A stretch of DNA of 64,000 nucleotides from Sulfurimonas aquatica (GCF_017357825.1 NZ_CP046072.1:1488001-1552000), one strand, 5' to 3'; counted from the stretch's first letter, positions 45,219 to 55,499 are shown. Notes: generated by a model not told the origin, from the letters alone. Translations and numbers: made by a program.

Positions 45219-46481
45219 TTATTTTCCAAATTTTTTATATAAAATATCTTTACCTAACTCAACTCCAGGTTGATCGTACGTATTTACATGTAACATAGCT
45301 CCAACCAAAGAAGTTAGTAGTTCATAATATATTATCATTGTACCAATATTACCCTCACATATTCTTTGAAAAACGATACTATCTACGGATACACCACTTT
45401 GAATGAGACTTTCGCGCGTTGCGTCACACTGTGCATTTATAAGAGTATTAAAACTATTACTATTTACAAAATTAGTTTTTTCTATATGTTTTAGTGTCAC
45501 ATCGGGTATGCTCAAGTCATTTTCAAAATCTTCTATACTTACAAAAGTAACTGTCTTATCTTTTGGACCTTCTATTAAGAGTTGTAAAAATGAGTGTTGA
45601 TCTATGGAGCCAATTAATCCAATTGGCGTCAATCCAACATTTTTCTCCTGTGTATTTATCTTACCTAAGGATTCTCCCCATAGCTGTACATACCACTTAC
45701 AGAGATTTTCAAGGTCATTTGCATAAGCAAAGAGTACGTTTATACTCTGCATAGGACTATGTTCATAAAAGTGACAAGCCTTCTCTAAAATATGATCCTC
45801 TTCATGATTAAAAAAGCGGGTTAAAAAGCCTTCAGCACTATCTAAAAGTGTTTTTGTATCATAACCTGCTAGAGTTAAGGGAACTATACCTACAGCACTT
45901 AAAACTGAAAAGCGTCCACCTACGTTATCAGAGATATTAAACTGTTTTACTCCATAGTGCTTAGCAAACAGTGATAAGGATGAACCCTTATCCGTTATGA
46001 CGATAACTCTTTGAGAATCAACAGATTCAAGTTCCAAGTCAAAGTAAGAGATTATGGTCTTAAAGATAGATGTAGTCTCTATGGTTGAGCCGGACTTGGA
46101 TATAACTATAAATAGCGTATTTTCCTTTCTAAGCTTTGCCATAGTTCTTGAGATATCAATAGGGTCTGAATTTTCAAAAAAATGTAATCTACGCGTATTT
46201 AGATTTTTTGATAGCATAAGAGAGTTAACTGCTTTAATACCTAGTGATGAACCACCAATACCAATGACAGCAATATCTTTTATCTGCCCTGAATTTAACA
46301 GTATGTTTCCCTGTATTAACTCTTGTACCTCATCTAAAAGAGCATGTGAGTCATGAGGAAGGTTATAGTAACCAACCTCCCCACTCTTATACTCCTCTGA
46401 TATACTTGCAAAAGCATCATCCATCATATTTTGATGTGCAGCAGTGTTCTCAAAACTAAAGTCACGACTGAAATGTAGCAT
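45219..46481 (-). CDS. pgi: Glucose-6-phosphate isomerase
   Basis: 420-residue isomerase, fructose-6-phosphate to/from glucose-6-phosphate. Family motifs 'VIGIGGSSLGIKA', 'VISKSGSTIET', 'NVGGRFSVLSAVG' and 'YDQPGVELGK' are present. It is shorter than the E. coli enzyme (549) but similar to other Campylobacterota forms. Its ATG overlaps the gap stop codon by one base (TAATG), so the two are translationally coupled. It links glycogen-derived glucose phosphates to fructose-6-phosphate. Confidence 0.93.
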   Translation of the reverse strand: MLHFSRDFSFENTAAHQNMMDDAFASISEEYKSGEVGYYNLPHDSHALLDEVQELIQGNILLNSGQIKDIAVIGIGGSSLGIKAVNSLMLSKNLNTRRLHFFENSDPIDISRTMAKLRKENTLFIVISKSGSTIETTSIFKTIISYFDLELESVDSQRVIVITDKGSSLSLFAKHYGVKQFNISDNVGGRFSVLSAVGIVPLTLAGYDTKTLLDSAEGFLTRFFNHEEDHILEKACHFYEHSPMQSINVLFAYANDLENLCKWYVQLWGESLGKINTQEKNVGLTPIGLIGSIDQHSFLQLLIEGPKDKTVTFVSIEDFENDLSIPDVTLKHIEKTNFVNSNSFNTLINAQCDATRESLIQSGVSVDSIVFQRICEGNIGTMIIYYELLTSLVGAMLHVNTYDQPGVELGKDILYKKFGK

Positions 46482-47476
46482 TACTTGTTACCTATAAAAG
46501 CACACATATCAACTAAACGCGAGCTATATCCCCATTCATTATCATACCAAGCTAAAACCTTAACTGTTTTACCATCTACGACGCTAGTCATATCTGGAAT
46601 GTAAGTTGAACTGTAAGTTGAGCCTATGAAGTCACTCGATACGCGTTTATCGGTATCAACTTCTATTAGACCTTTAAACTCACCCTCTGAAGCCTCGACA
46701 AATGCAGCGTTAATCTCTTCAACACTAACGTTTTTTTTCAGGTTAACAGTCAAATCAACTACAGAGACATCTGGTGTGGGAACACGCATAGCATATCCGT
46801 TTAGTTTTCCTTTTAAAGAGGGCATAACAAGGGCAATAGCTTTTGCCGCACCTGTGGTTGTAGGTATCATATTTACTGCTGCCGCACGAGCACGGCGTTT
46901 ATCAGAGCTATGTTTAACGTCTAGTATATTTTGATCATTTGTATAGGAGTGAATAGTAGTCATCAGACCATTTTCAATTCCAAAACTATCATCGAGAACC
47001 TTACAAATTGGAGCAAGACAATTTGTAGTACAGCTTGCATTAGAGATTATTGCTTCGCCTTTATACTCATCTGTATTAATGTTTAACACATAAGTCGGCG
47101 TATCGTCTTTTGCCGGAGCCGACATTACAACTTTTTTAACGCCATTTTTCAAGTATGCTTGTGCTTTTTCCGTTGTTAAAAAAACACCTGTACACTCAAT
47201 AACTAACTCTGCACCAGCTGAACCAAAGTCAAGTTCATTGAGATCACGAGTGCTAAACATCTTTACTGTTTTTCCACCGAGTAAAATAGTGCTATCATCT
47301 ATAACCTTAGCATCTATTCCACGATGTATGCTATCATATTTGAATAGATACTCGAGCATATCAGGCTTAGCGGTTGTATTAATCGCCACTAACTCTACAT
47401 CATCGCGTTGCATAATAATCTTTGCGACTATCATTCCTATTCTACCAGTTCCGTTTATTGCTACTTTTAGAGACAT
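46481..47476 (-). CDS. gap: Type I glyceraldehyde-3-phosphate dehydrogenase
   Basis: 331-residue dehydrogenase: glyceraldehyde-3-phosphate + NAD(P)+ + phosphate to 1,3-bisphosphoglycerate. Catalytic Cys is C149 in 'SNASCTTNCLAP'; the His motif and 'VNMIPTTTGAA' are present. Residue 34, where NAD-specific enzymes have Asp (IND), is Thr in 'AINTTAKPD', so NADP+ use or dual cofactor use is possible; this is inferred from position only. The nucleotide motif reads 'NGTGRIG' instead of the usual NGFGRIG. One-base overlap with pgi. Confidence 0.94.
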   Translation of the reverse strand: MSLKVAINGTGRIGMIVAKIIMQRDDVELVAINTTAKPDMLEYLFKYDSIHRGIDAKVIDDSTILLGGKTVKMFSTRDLNELDFGSAGAELVIECTGVFLTTEKAQAYLKNGVKKVVMSAPAKDDTPTYVLNINTDEYKGEAIISNASCTTNCLAPICKVLDDSFGIENGLMTTIHSYTNDQNILDVKHSSDKRRARAAAVNMIPTTTGAAKAIALVMPSLKGKLNGYAMRVPTPDVSVVDLTVNLKKNVSVEEINAAFVEASEGEFKGLIEVDTDKRVSSDFIGSTYSSTYIPDMTSVVDGKTVKVLAWYDNEWGYSSRLVDMCAFIGNK

Positions 47477-47533
47477 ATGAATCCTTTAACACTATTATAT
47501 TAGAAAATGAAAATAAAATAATCAATTTTATGT

Positions 47534-49462
47534 TTATTTTTTAATCACTCGTTTGAGGTATATTACACCTAAAGGAGGAAGTGTTAAACTTAAAGAGTAC
47601 TCCCTTCCATGCATTTGCTCTTTTTTTGCAGTTATAGGGCCCGTGTTACCTATATTCCAACCCTCATAATAAGTTGACTGTGAGTTAAATATCTCTTCAT
47701 ACTCACCCTCAAATGGCACGCCAACCTTATAAGAGTCTCGCGTTTCATCTGCAAGGTTGCATAAGATATAGACTGTTTCATCTGCATCATCAGACTTGCG
47801 CATAAAACTGATACAGTTATGCTGGTAGTCCCCATCATCTATCCATTCAAAACCAATCTTTTTTTCATCATACAGATATAAGGCTCTCTCTCTACGATAT
47901 ATCATATTCAAATCACTTACCATCTTTTGTAGTTTAGAGTGTAGAGGATTTTCAAGCAAATGCCAATCAAGACTCTTCTCAAAGTTCCACTCTGAAAACT
48001 GAGCAATATCTCCACCCATAAAAAGTAGTTTTTTACCAGGGTGTGCCATCATATAAGCATACATTGCGCGTAAGTTTGCAAATTTTTGATTATTGTCTCC
48101 GGGCATTTTATTTATGAGTGAGCCTTTCATGTGCACAACCTCATCATGACTCAGAGGTAGCATAAAGTGCTCATCAAACGCATACCAAAGACTAAAGGTG
48201 AGTTGATGATGGTGGTGTTGTCTATGAATCGGATCATAACTCATATATTTTAATGAATCATGCATCCATCCCATATTCCATTTAAAGCCAAAACCTAAAC
48301 CGCCTATGCTTGTCGGCCTTGTTACCATTGGCCAAGCAGTAGACTCTTCTGCAATCATCATGATGTCTGAGAACTCTGAATATACGCTCTCATTTAACTT
48401 TCTCAAAAACGACACTGCTTCTAAGTTTTCATTTCCACCATGCTCATTTGGAATCCACTCCCCCTCTTCTCTAGCATAGTTAAGATAGAGCATAGAGGCA
48501 ACTGCATCTACACGAATGCCATCAATATGATACTTATCAAGCCAAAACATCGCTGATGAGATAAGAAAAGATTTGACTTCGTTACGGCCATAGTTAAATA
48601 TAATACTACCCCATTCAGGATGATATCCTTGTCTTGGGTCCTCATGCTCATATAGAGCCGTTCCATCAAAGTTAATCAGTCCATGCATATCAACGGCAAA
48701 GTGAGAAGGTACCCAATCCATAATTACTCCAATACCATTGTTATGGAGTGTATCGATTAAATACATAAGATCTTCAGGCTCTCCAAAGCGTGCAGTTGCA
48801 GAAAAGTAACCAACAACCTGATAGCCCCATGAACCAAAGTAAGGGTATTCAGTTAAAGGCATAAACTCAACATGAGTATAGTTCATCTGCTTCAAGTACT
48901 TCAATAGCTCCACACTAAGTTCTCTATAACTTAGATAACGATTTTCCTCTTCTACTTTACGCATCCATGAACCAAGGTGCATCTCATAGACTGATACTGG
49001 TGCGTCATGAGCATTATGCTTAAAACGCTCCTTCATCCAAGCCTTATCATTCCACTCATAACTCTCAAGGCTCCATACGCGAGAAGCTGATTTTGAAGGT
49101 TTTTCACTGTAAAAAGCAAATGGATCACTCTTCTCATGTACGATATTATGAAATTTTGAAACAATGTGGTACTTGTATGTTAAGCCCTCTTCAACACCTT
49201 CTATAAAGCCTTCCCAAATACCAGAGTCATCTTCACGAAGTTTAAGAGGGTGAGTATCTTCTACATAGTCATTAAAATCACCTCGAACACTAACATTTTG
49301 TGCATTTGGTGCCCATACACTAAAGTGTACACCACTTTTGCCATTATGCGTCATCATATGAGAGCCAAATTTCTCATAAAGTTTTGTATGGCTACCCTGT
49401 TTAAAAAGATAAATATCTAACTCAGTTAAAGTAGATAAGTCATAGTGGATAGAGTGTTTCAT
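47534..49462 (-). CDS. glgB: 1,4-alpha-glucan branching enzyme
   Basis: 642-residue GH13 enzyme that makes alpha-1,6 branches in glycogen. N-terminal CBM48-type domain ('VHFSVWAPNAQNVSVRGDFN'), then the GH13 core with nucleophile D319 in 'GIRVDAVASML' and acid/base E372 in 'MMIAEESTAWP', and 'LPLSHDEVVHMKGSL'. Length is that of the shorter bacterial form. It comes directly after glgA (49471-50958) with eight bases between. Central to glycogen synthesis here. Confidence 0.95.
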   Translation of the reverse strand: MKHSIHYDLSTLTELDIYLFKQGSHTKLYEKFGSHMMTHNGKSGVHFSVWAPNAQNVSVRGDFNDYVEDTHPLKLREDDSGIWEGFIEGVEEGLTYKYHIVSKFHNIVHEKSDPFAFYSEKPSKSASRVWSLESYEWNDKAWMKERFKHNAHDAPVSVYEMHLGSWMRKVEEENRYLSYRELSVELLKYLKQMNYTHVEFMPLTEYPYFGSWGYQVVGYFSATARFGEPEDLMYLIDTLHNNGIGVIMDWVPSHFAVDMHGLINFDGTALYEHEDPRQGYHPEWGSIIFNYGRNEVKSFLISSAMFWLDKYHIDGIRVDAVASMLYLNYAREEGEWIPNEHGGNENLEAVSFLRKLNESVYSEFSDIMMIAEESTAWPMVTRPTSIGGLGFGFKWNMGWMHDSLKYMSYDPIHRQHHHHQLTFSLWYAFDEHFMLPLSHDEVVHMKGSLINKMPGDNNQKFANLRAMYAYMMAHPGKKLLFMGGDIAQFSEWNFEKSLDWHLLENPLHSKLQKMVSDLNMIYRRERALYLYDEKKIGFEWIDDGDYQHNCISFMRKSDDADETVYILCNLADETRDSYKVGVPFEGEYEEIFNSQSTYYEGWNIGNTGPITAKKEQMHGREYSLSLTLPPLGVIYLKRVIKK

Positions 49463-49470
49463 TATTTTTC

Positions 49471-50958
49471 CTATTGGGCAGCGCTATTGAGGCGGCCCTT
49501 TATTATATGAGAGTAAAGTTCTTCATAACCTTTAGCCGCTTCACTCCAGTCAAAACGTTTCTTCATAGCGTTACGTCTTAACTGATCAAAGCCTATCTCA
49601 TCATTGTACCAGACATCTACCGCCCATTTCACTGTGCCATTTAAAGCCTCGGGTGTTGCATCATAAAACTTAAAACCCGTACCGCTCTTACTTTTGCTTT
49701 CATAGTTTTCAATAGTGTCATCTAACCCACCTGTTGCGCGTACTATTGGTAGGGTTCCATAACGCAGACTATATATCTGGTTGAGGCCACATGGCTCAAA
49801 CAGTGAAGGCATTAAAAAGAGATCACTTCCAGCTTCTATTTTGTGTGCCAAATCATTTTGATACCCTATATAGCAAGCAAATTTCTGAGGATATTTCAAA
49901 GCAACATCAGCAAAGAAATGCTCAGCCCACTTCTCACCGGCACCTAAAAGTACTATTTGAATATCAAGCTCCATCAAGTTTGAAATTGCTCCAGCGAGTA
50001 GATCTATACCTTTTTGTTCTGCCAAACGTCCAACTAAACCGATTACTGGGACATCACTTCGAACAGGAAGCTTAAACTCTTTTTGCAAAGTTTTTTTACA
50101 TTTAGCCTTGCCGGAAAGATCATCGATATCAAAGTTTGCTGGTATGAGTTTATCTACCGCCGGGCTCCACTCTTCATAATCAACACCATTTAAAATGCCA
50201 TAAAGCTTATACGCTTTGTCATTTATCAAACCTTCTAGTCCCCATCCAAACTCAGATGTACGAATCTCCTCCGCATATTTTTTACTTACCGCGTTTATAG
50301 CGTCTGCATGAACTATTCCACCTTTAAGGAGGTTAATGCCATCATACTCTTCAAGCTCATTGGCGTTAAAATGCTCCCATCCTACCCCTAAGACATCCAT
50401 TGCGCCTTTGTAAAACTTACCTTGATGCTGAAGGTTGTGAATGCTCAGTAGCGTCCCCGTATGTTCAAAGTCTGAATCATTTGAATAAGTTGTATTAAGC
50501 AAAATGGGAATAGCCGCAGTATGCCAATCATTTGCATGGATGACGTCAGGTTTAAAGCGGAGTTTTTTTGCTAGTTGCATCACTGCTTTTGAGAAGAAAA
50601 TAAAACGATTATCATTATCTCCATACCCTTGTCCATCTTCATCATATAAACCTTTACGACCAAAGAACTCTTCATGCTCAATAAAATAGATAGGAATATC
50701 ACTTCCTGGAAGAACTCCTTCAAAAACACCAGCCCAAACTTCACCCATACTTCCCATCGGCACGCCTAATGAGCCATCAAGTGTCTTAAGATTATATTTC
50801 TCTTTATCGACAATGTAATAACGCGGCATTACAATGCGTACGTCGTGTCCTAATTTACGAAGAGCTTTAGGTAGAGCACCAACAACGTCAGCTAGGCCAC
50901 CACTCTTAGCAAAGGGAACAACTTCAGAAGCTGCAATTAATATATTTAGTTTATTCAT
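49471..50958 (-). CDS. glgA: Glycogen synthase (first copy in this list, GT5)
   Basis: 495-residue GT5 glycogen synthase: adds glucose from ADP-glucose to the growing glucan. The substrate motif 'KSGGLADVVGALPKAL' (typical K(S/T)GGL) is at residues 18-33. C-terminal GT-B signature 'SLFEPCGLNQIYSLRYGTLP' and 'ATGGLDDT' are complete. Its ATG overlaps the stop of the second synthase gene by four bases, so the two are translationally coupled. It is followed by glgB. Having two synthases in tandem suggests different roles or different donor preference. Confidence 0.93.
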   Translation of the reverse strand: MNKLNILIAASEVVPFAKSGGLADVVGALPKALRKLGHDVRIVMPRYYIVDKEKYNLKTLDGSLGVPMGSMGEVWAGVFEGVLPGSDIPIYFIEHEEFFGRKGLYDEDGQGYGDNDNRFIFFSKAVMQLAKKLRFKPDVIHANDWHTAAIPILLNTTYSNDSDFEHTGTLLSIHNLQHQGKFYKGAMDVLGVGWEHFNANELEEYDGINLLKGGIVHADAINAVSKKYAEEIRTSEFGWGLEGLINDKAYKLYGILNGVDYEEWSPAVDKLIPANFDIDDLSGKAKCKKTLQKEFKLPVRSDVPVIGLVGRLAEQKGIDLLAGAISNLMELDIQIVLLGAGEKWAEHFFADVALKYPQKFACYIGYQNDLAHKIEAGSDLFLMPSLFEPCGLNQIYSLRYGTLPIVRATGGLDDTIENYESKSKSGTGFKFYDATPEALNGTVKWAVDVWYNDEIGFDQLRRNAMKKRFDWSEAAKGYEELYSHIIKGRLNSAAQ

Positions 50959-52391
50959 AAGTTCTCTTTTTTAGATATTTTTTCATACAAGTTAAGATAT
51001 GACATAGCACTCTCTTGCCAAGAAAAATCACAAGCCATATTATGCTTTGCTATTTTATTATAGATACTTTTATTTTCATATAGTTTCATAGCTTCATCGA
51101 TGGCTTTAAGAAATGCGTCTACGCTAGGTTTATCAAAAGTTATACCAAATCCCTTGGCTTTTTTTGCATCAAAATCATTATAATCCTTAACGGTATCAGA
51201 CAAACCACCAACACGATGTACTATAGGTACTTCGCCATATGCCATAGCAATAATTTGACTTAATCCACACGGTTCAAAGAGTGAAGGCATAAGTAAAAAG
51301 TCTGCACTAGCATACATACGGTGAGAGAGAGACTCATCATAAGCAAAACTCAAGTGTACATTAGAGTTCTCCTTTGCTATCTCTCTAAGAGCCATATGAT
51401 ACTTCTCTTCTCCATCACCTAAAATTGCGATATTACACTCATATGAAGCGATTATAGGGAGAGCTTCAATGAGTAAGTCCATTCCTTTTTGCCAAGCAAA
51501 ACGGCCAATAAAAACAAATAGGGGTTTTCTTACGCCTTTAAGCTTCGTCGCCTTAATATAAGCACTCTTATTTGTCGCTTTGGCTTTTAAATCACTATAT
51601 GGTTTTTCAAGTCTTTTATCTTTTGAGGGAGAAAAATGTTCTGTATCTATGCCATTAATAATACCGACAAGTTTTTCTTGATGATGGCTCAAAAAACCCT
51701 CTAATCCGCACCCAAACTCTGGAGTAAGTATCTCTTTTGCATAGGATGGACTCACAGTAGTAACCATATCTGCATCTGCAATTGCCGCTTTGATGAAGTT
51801 TACTCGTCCATAAAACTCTAAGCACTCCATAGTGAAGTATTTTGAATCAATGCCTAGAGTTTGTAAAACTTCATAATCAAACACGCCTTGGTAAGAGAGG
51901 TTATGAATGGTAAAAAGCGTCTTTGTATTTATACTCTTATCTTCTTTTATCAGCAAAGGCACTAATCCACACTGCCAATCATTCAAATGGACAACATCAT
52001 AGGAGTTTTCTTTTAATACTCTAATTATTACACGACTAAAAAGCGCAAAACGCAGAGCATTGTCTTCATAACCACTATCAGGAGGACCGTATAAAAAATC
52101 TCTATCGCACAAAAGCGATGAGTATATAAACCGATAGCTCATACCTTCAAAGAGGCACTTGTATAACTCTACAGGGTAGACTATGCCATTCATTGATATA
52201 TTAAAACTTTCATTAGCAGGTACAATATTGTATGTTTTTCTATTAACAAAGCTATACAGAGGCATAATAACTTCAATATTACAATCTTTACTTAAAGCTC
52301 TAGGAAGGCTATGCGCTATATCTGCCAAACCACCGCTTTTTGCAAAAGGGTAGACCTCACTTGAGACAAAAAGTACAGAAGGCTTAAGCAT
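50955..52391 (-). CDS. Second glycogen synthase-like protein (GT5)
   Basis: 478-residue GT5 protein, related to the 495-residue synthase but diverged. It has 'KSGGLADIAHSLPRAL', 'LHLNDWQCGLVP'-like and 'LFEPCGLSQIIAMAYGE' plus 'VGGLSDTVKDY'. Family motifs for ADP-glucose binding and catalysis appear intact. It overlaps galT by 8 bases and the next glgA by 4. It may be a true synthase of different specificity or a helper; sequence alone does not decide. Confidence 0.88.
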   Translation of the reverse strand: MLKPSVLFVSSEVYPFAKSGGLADIAHSLPRALSKDCNIEVIMPLYSFVNRKTYNIVPANESFNISMNGIVYPVELYKCLFEGMSYRFIYSSLLCDRDFLYGPPDSGYEDNALRFALFSRVIIRVLKENSYDVVHLNDWQCGLVPLLIKEDKSINTKTLFTIHNLSYQGVFDYEVLQTLGIDSKYFTMECLEFYGRVNFIKAAIADADMVTTVSPSYAKEILTPEFGCGLEGFLSHHQEKLVGIINGIDTEHFSPSKDKRLEKPYSDLKAKATNKSAYIKATKLKGVRKPLFVFIGRFAWQKGMDLLIEALPIIASYECNIAILGDGEEKYHMALREIAKENSNVHLSFAYDESLSHRMYASADFLLMPSLFEPCGLSQIIAMAYGEVPIVHRVGGLSDTVKDYNDFDAKKAKGFGITFDKPSVDAFLKAIDEAMKLYENKSIYNKIAKHNMACDFSWQESAMSYLNLYEKISKKENL

Positions 52392-53415
52392 CTTTTTCCT
52401 CTCTTAATAGTTTTGCGGCTAGTTCTGGCGTTACGGGATTTATAACTACTCCCGTACTCTGCTCAAAGCCGCCATATTTATATATCCGAGGCATGATACG
52501 AATGGAGAATCTGCAAGCCTCGTCCACAGATGAGAGTAACTCATGTTCTATGCTTCCTTCTTGTAAAGGTGGAGTTGATATGCAAAGGTTAAAATCAAAG
52601 GAGTCTAACTGAATCTTCATCTTTTTAAGTACCCCTAAGAGTAAAGGTGCCAACTCTTTGATACTCTCATCACTAATAGTATCTATCTGACCCAGAGCAG
52701 CTTTAGAACTAATCATTACCTCAAAAGGATAAGTACTAGCGTAAGGACAGTAAGCTGTAAAATCGCTAGAGTTAGCAATGATGCGCCGAGAATCCTCTTC
52801 TTCATGCATCAAGACCGACTCTACTAAAGAGTGCTCATTACTTTTATAGTACTCATAACTTCTAGCATAAGCCTCTTTTTGTATCTTAGGAATGATGGGT
52901 AATCCAATAACTTGAGTGTGCGAATGAGCTTGTGTTGATCCAGCTTGTGTTCCCTCATTTTTAAACAGAGATATGTACGCTATACGATGATCACGACGTA
53001 GGTCAGAAACGCGTTGACGCAAAGTTTGTAACCACTCCTCAACATTTTCTTGGCTCCACTGTACCATCGAAGTGTGATGCTTAGGGGTGTCGATGACAAT
53101 TTCATGAGCACCAAAACCCTCCAAGTATTCAAACGGACCATAGTGGTGTTTGTATGGCATTTCAATCTGTACAGCCTTAAAAAGGTTAGGTACAACGCGA
53201 GTATGCCACCCCTCTTCATTGGCAAAAGTACCTTTGCCACGTATTGCAAATATTTCTGGCGGAGTCAACTTTTCATTTCCTTCGCAAAAAGGACAGTTTT
53301 TGTGTTCAATATTCACTTCATCACGCTTAACGCTATAGTCAGTTCTATGTAAGCGTTCTGGTGCAATAATGACATGAGTATCATGCAGTCTGTCGTATCT
53401 AATCTCAGACATCAA
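52384..53415 (-). CDS. galT: Galactose-1-phosphate uridylyltransferase-like protein
   Basis: 343-residue GalT/HIT-superfamily enzyme. Zinc-site 'CPFCEGNEKLTPPE' and the catalytic motif 'AHSHTQVIG' (H164, H166, the same numbers as in E. coli GalT) are present; the motif reads H-S-H-T-Q where HPHGQ is common. Canonical reaction: UDP-glucose + galactose-1-phosphate to UDP-galactose + glucose-1-phosphate. No galactose genes are near, and no glgC lies in the run. It might move nucleotidyl groups between sugar phosphates for glucan synthesis; that is inference. It overlaps GH57 by 11 bases. Confidence 0.85.
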   Translation of the reverse strand: MMSEIRYDRLHDTHVIIAPERLHRTDYSVKRDEVNIEHKNCPFCEGNEKLTPPEIFAIRGKGTFANEEGWHTRVVPNLFKAVQIEMPYKHHYGPFEYLEGFGAHEIVIDTPKHHTSMVQWSQENVEEWLQTLRQRVSDLRRDHRIAYISLFKNEGTQAGSTQAHSHTQVIGLPIIPKIQKEAYARSYEYYKSNEHSLVESVLMHEEEDSRRIIANSSDFTAYCPYASTYPFEVMISSKAALGQIDTISDESIKELAPLLLGVLKKMKIQLDSFDFNLCISTPPLQEGSIEHELLSSVDEACRFSIRIMPRIYKYGGFEQSTGVVINPVTPELAAKLLREEKDA

Positions 53416-55447
53416 AAACCTCCAAAGAGCCCTTTAGGTCTAAAGAGTCACTAAATGGAATCACCATCGCAAAGCTAATACCCTGCACGCTTAAGTCAAA
53501 ACCATGTTCACTCTGTGAAAGTGTCTTCAATTGAAAATAGTAAATATCGCAAATCTGCTCAAGCTTAATATAAATAGTTTGTTGAAGCAGAGCGTCATAT
53601 ATCTTAAGTTCATTTACGCCAGAAAGCTTTCCTTCATCTTCTAAAGCGACGTCGTTTATCATTATCGTTTCATAGCCTGCAAAGTGAAGATTATGCTCAA
53701 GTACGTACTTGAAACTCCCTTTAGCTTCAGTGGAGAGTTTTATCTCAAAGTCAAAGCCATTCTTTTTAGGAGTATATGTTTTTTCTAACGACGTCTTGTA
53801 GCTCTCGGGAAAGAACATTCCTCCGTCTCTAAAAAACTTGGCGCTTGTTTTTGTATATGAAACTTCAAAGGGCTGATTTGAGAAGTCTCCAAACTCACGA
53901 AAGTCGCAATAACGAAAGTTGTCGCCATTGAAGTTAGCATCACTTATATGGTCCACAAAAGAGTTTTTAAGATACCAGTCGTAAATTATTGCGTCTTTGA
54001 GTGTATCATTCACTTCCACATTGGCATGATGAATGGTATCGATTCCATCTTGAACTATAGGAGTCTCTTCATTTTGATTAGGTTCAAATATTTTCTGATG
54101 ATACGCCTCTTTTCTACGAGTCAGAGTATTTTGCCAATTAAAACAGCCCTTACGCATATCAAACTCTACCAACTGGCCACCATGAGCCCCATCAAAACGG
54201 AAGATATAACTTGGAGTAACCATCTTTATCTTATCATGTCCATCAAGCTCATTTTGATCACATGCTAAAAGAGTTTTTTTACCATAACGCACATTTTCAG
54301 CTTCGATTATATAACGGTAGGCGTTATCTCTTAGATTTGGTAGATAGAGTCCGCCAAATACGCCATGCCAAAGTGAGTCGTTTGTCTGGGCCTTATATAA
54401 CGCCATATCAAAAGAGGATTTTTTAACGCTCTTTCTAGCCTTTGAGAGTTCAAGAGTGCGTTTATGTATTCTGTTACTCTCTTCATACTTTACAAGAAAG
54501 TTTTTCCAGATGCCACCTTTTAAAAACTTAACACCCTCTCTCTCATAGCGCTTGCTACCCATCTCTTTTTTAAACGTCTCAAGTTTAAGAGTATCGTCGG
54601 CGCGAAGACTCCACTCTCCCATCTCATAATATGAAACATTAGGAAGATAAGCGATTCCTCGCGTTTTCTCCTGCTCGTAGTACTCGCTATAGAGCATAGT
54701 TTCTATACTATCATCCGCTATAACAGCTTTTACAAAACTCTCTAGCCAACCTTTTTCATATACCCATTCATGAGTTCCAGGCCACATACCGAACTTCTCC
54801 GCGTCGTCAAAAATAATAGCGGCAGAATTCTCTTCTCTTTTATAGGACTTTATAGCTTTAATCGCAGAATCAACACTTAAAAAAGGAATGGCGTAACGCA
54901 GCTTTTTACTGATTGGAAAAAGAGCTATCTCCTCTCCTCCCTCTTCACTCATATAGTAACCATCGAGTATCTCTTCATCAAATCCCGCACACTGAAAATG
55001 GTAATCATCCATCACCGTATACTTTATCCCCGCTTTTTTCAAATCGGGAATCAAAGAGGATTCCCAAACACGTTCTGTCAGCCAAAGTCCTTGTGGAGTC
55101 TGTTTAAACTCCGATTTTATACTTTTGTTGAGCATCTCTATCTGTGTTACACGATCTTTTGAAGGAATAACACTGAGTATTGGCTCATAATAACCCGCAC
55201 TAAAAAACTCTATACTTCCTCTTTTAGCTAACGTCATAATCTGTTTATAGAGTTTTGGGTGTAACTCTTTTATCTGCTCCATTAGCCAGCCACTACAATG
55301 CACTGAAAAACGAAACTCTGGATACTTACTCATCACTTCAAAAAATGGACCGTAGCAAACTTCAACGCCATGCTTTATAACCCAGTCAAAATTATCAACT
55401 GGCTGATGCATATGAATTCCAAAAAGCAATTTTGTGTTATTAGACAT
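53405..55447 (-). CDS. GH57 4-alpha-glucanotransferase-like enzyme
   Basis: 680-residue GH57 protein with an N-terminal catalytic barrel and C-terminal DUF1925/DUF1926-type beta domains ('GDNFRYCDFREFGDFSNQPF'). It opens 'FGIHMHQPVDNF'. The nucleophile is E125 in 'WLTERVWE' and the acid/base D214 in 'FDDAEKFG'; these match E123 and D214 of the Thermococcus litoralis enzyme. That enzyme rearranges alpha-1,4-glucans, releasing glucose. Here it would trim or remodel glycogen, feeding glk. It starts 52 bases after the second GH57 stop. Confidence 0.9.
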   Translation of the reverse strand: MSNNTKLLFGIHMHQPVDNFDWVIKHGVEVCYGPFFEVMSKYPEFRFSVHCSGWLMEQIKELHPKLYKQIMTLAKRGSIEFFSAGYYEPILSVIPSKDRVTQIEMLNKSIKSEFKQTPQGLWLTERVWESSLIPDLKKAGIKYTVMDDYHFQCAGFDEEILDGYYMSEEGGEEIALFPISKKLRYAIPFLSVDSAIKAIKSYKREENSAAIIFDDAEKFGMWPGTHEWVYEKGWLESFVKAVIADDSIETMLYSEYYEQEKTRGIAYLPNVSYYEMGEWSLRADDTLKLETFKKEMGSKRYEREGVKFLKGGIWKNFLVKYEESNRIHKRTLELSKARKSVKKSSFDMALYKAQTNDSLWHGVFGGLYLPNLRDNAYRYIIEAENVRYGKKTLLACDQNELDGHDKIKMVTPSYIFRFDGAHGGQLVEFDMRKGCFNWQNTLTRRKEAYHQKIFEPNQNEETPIVQDGIDTIHHANVEVNDTLKDAIIYDWYLKNSFVDHISDANFNGDNFRYCDFREFGDFSNQPFEVSYTKTSAKFFRDGGMFFPESYKTSLEKTYTPKKNGFDFEIKLSTEAKGSFKYVLEHNLHFAGYETIMINDVALEDEGKLSGVNELKIYDALLQQTIYIKLEQICDIYYFQLKTLSQSEHGFDLSVQGISFAMVIPFSDSLDLKGSLEVFDV

Positions 55448-55499
55448 ATAAATTTCCTCTAAATATTTCTATAGATAATTTTTTAAATACTCTTCTCAT

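Noticed and set aside
54913-55107. Plus-strand 64-codon open frame inside the GH57 gene
   Set aside because: Shadow frame of a strongly conserved gene on the other strand; no ribosome site.
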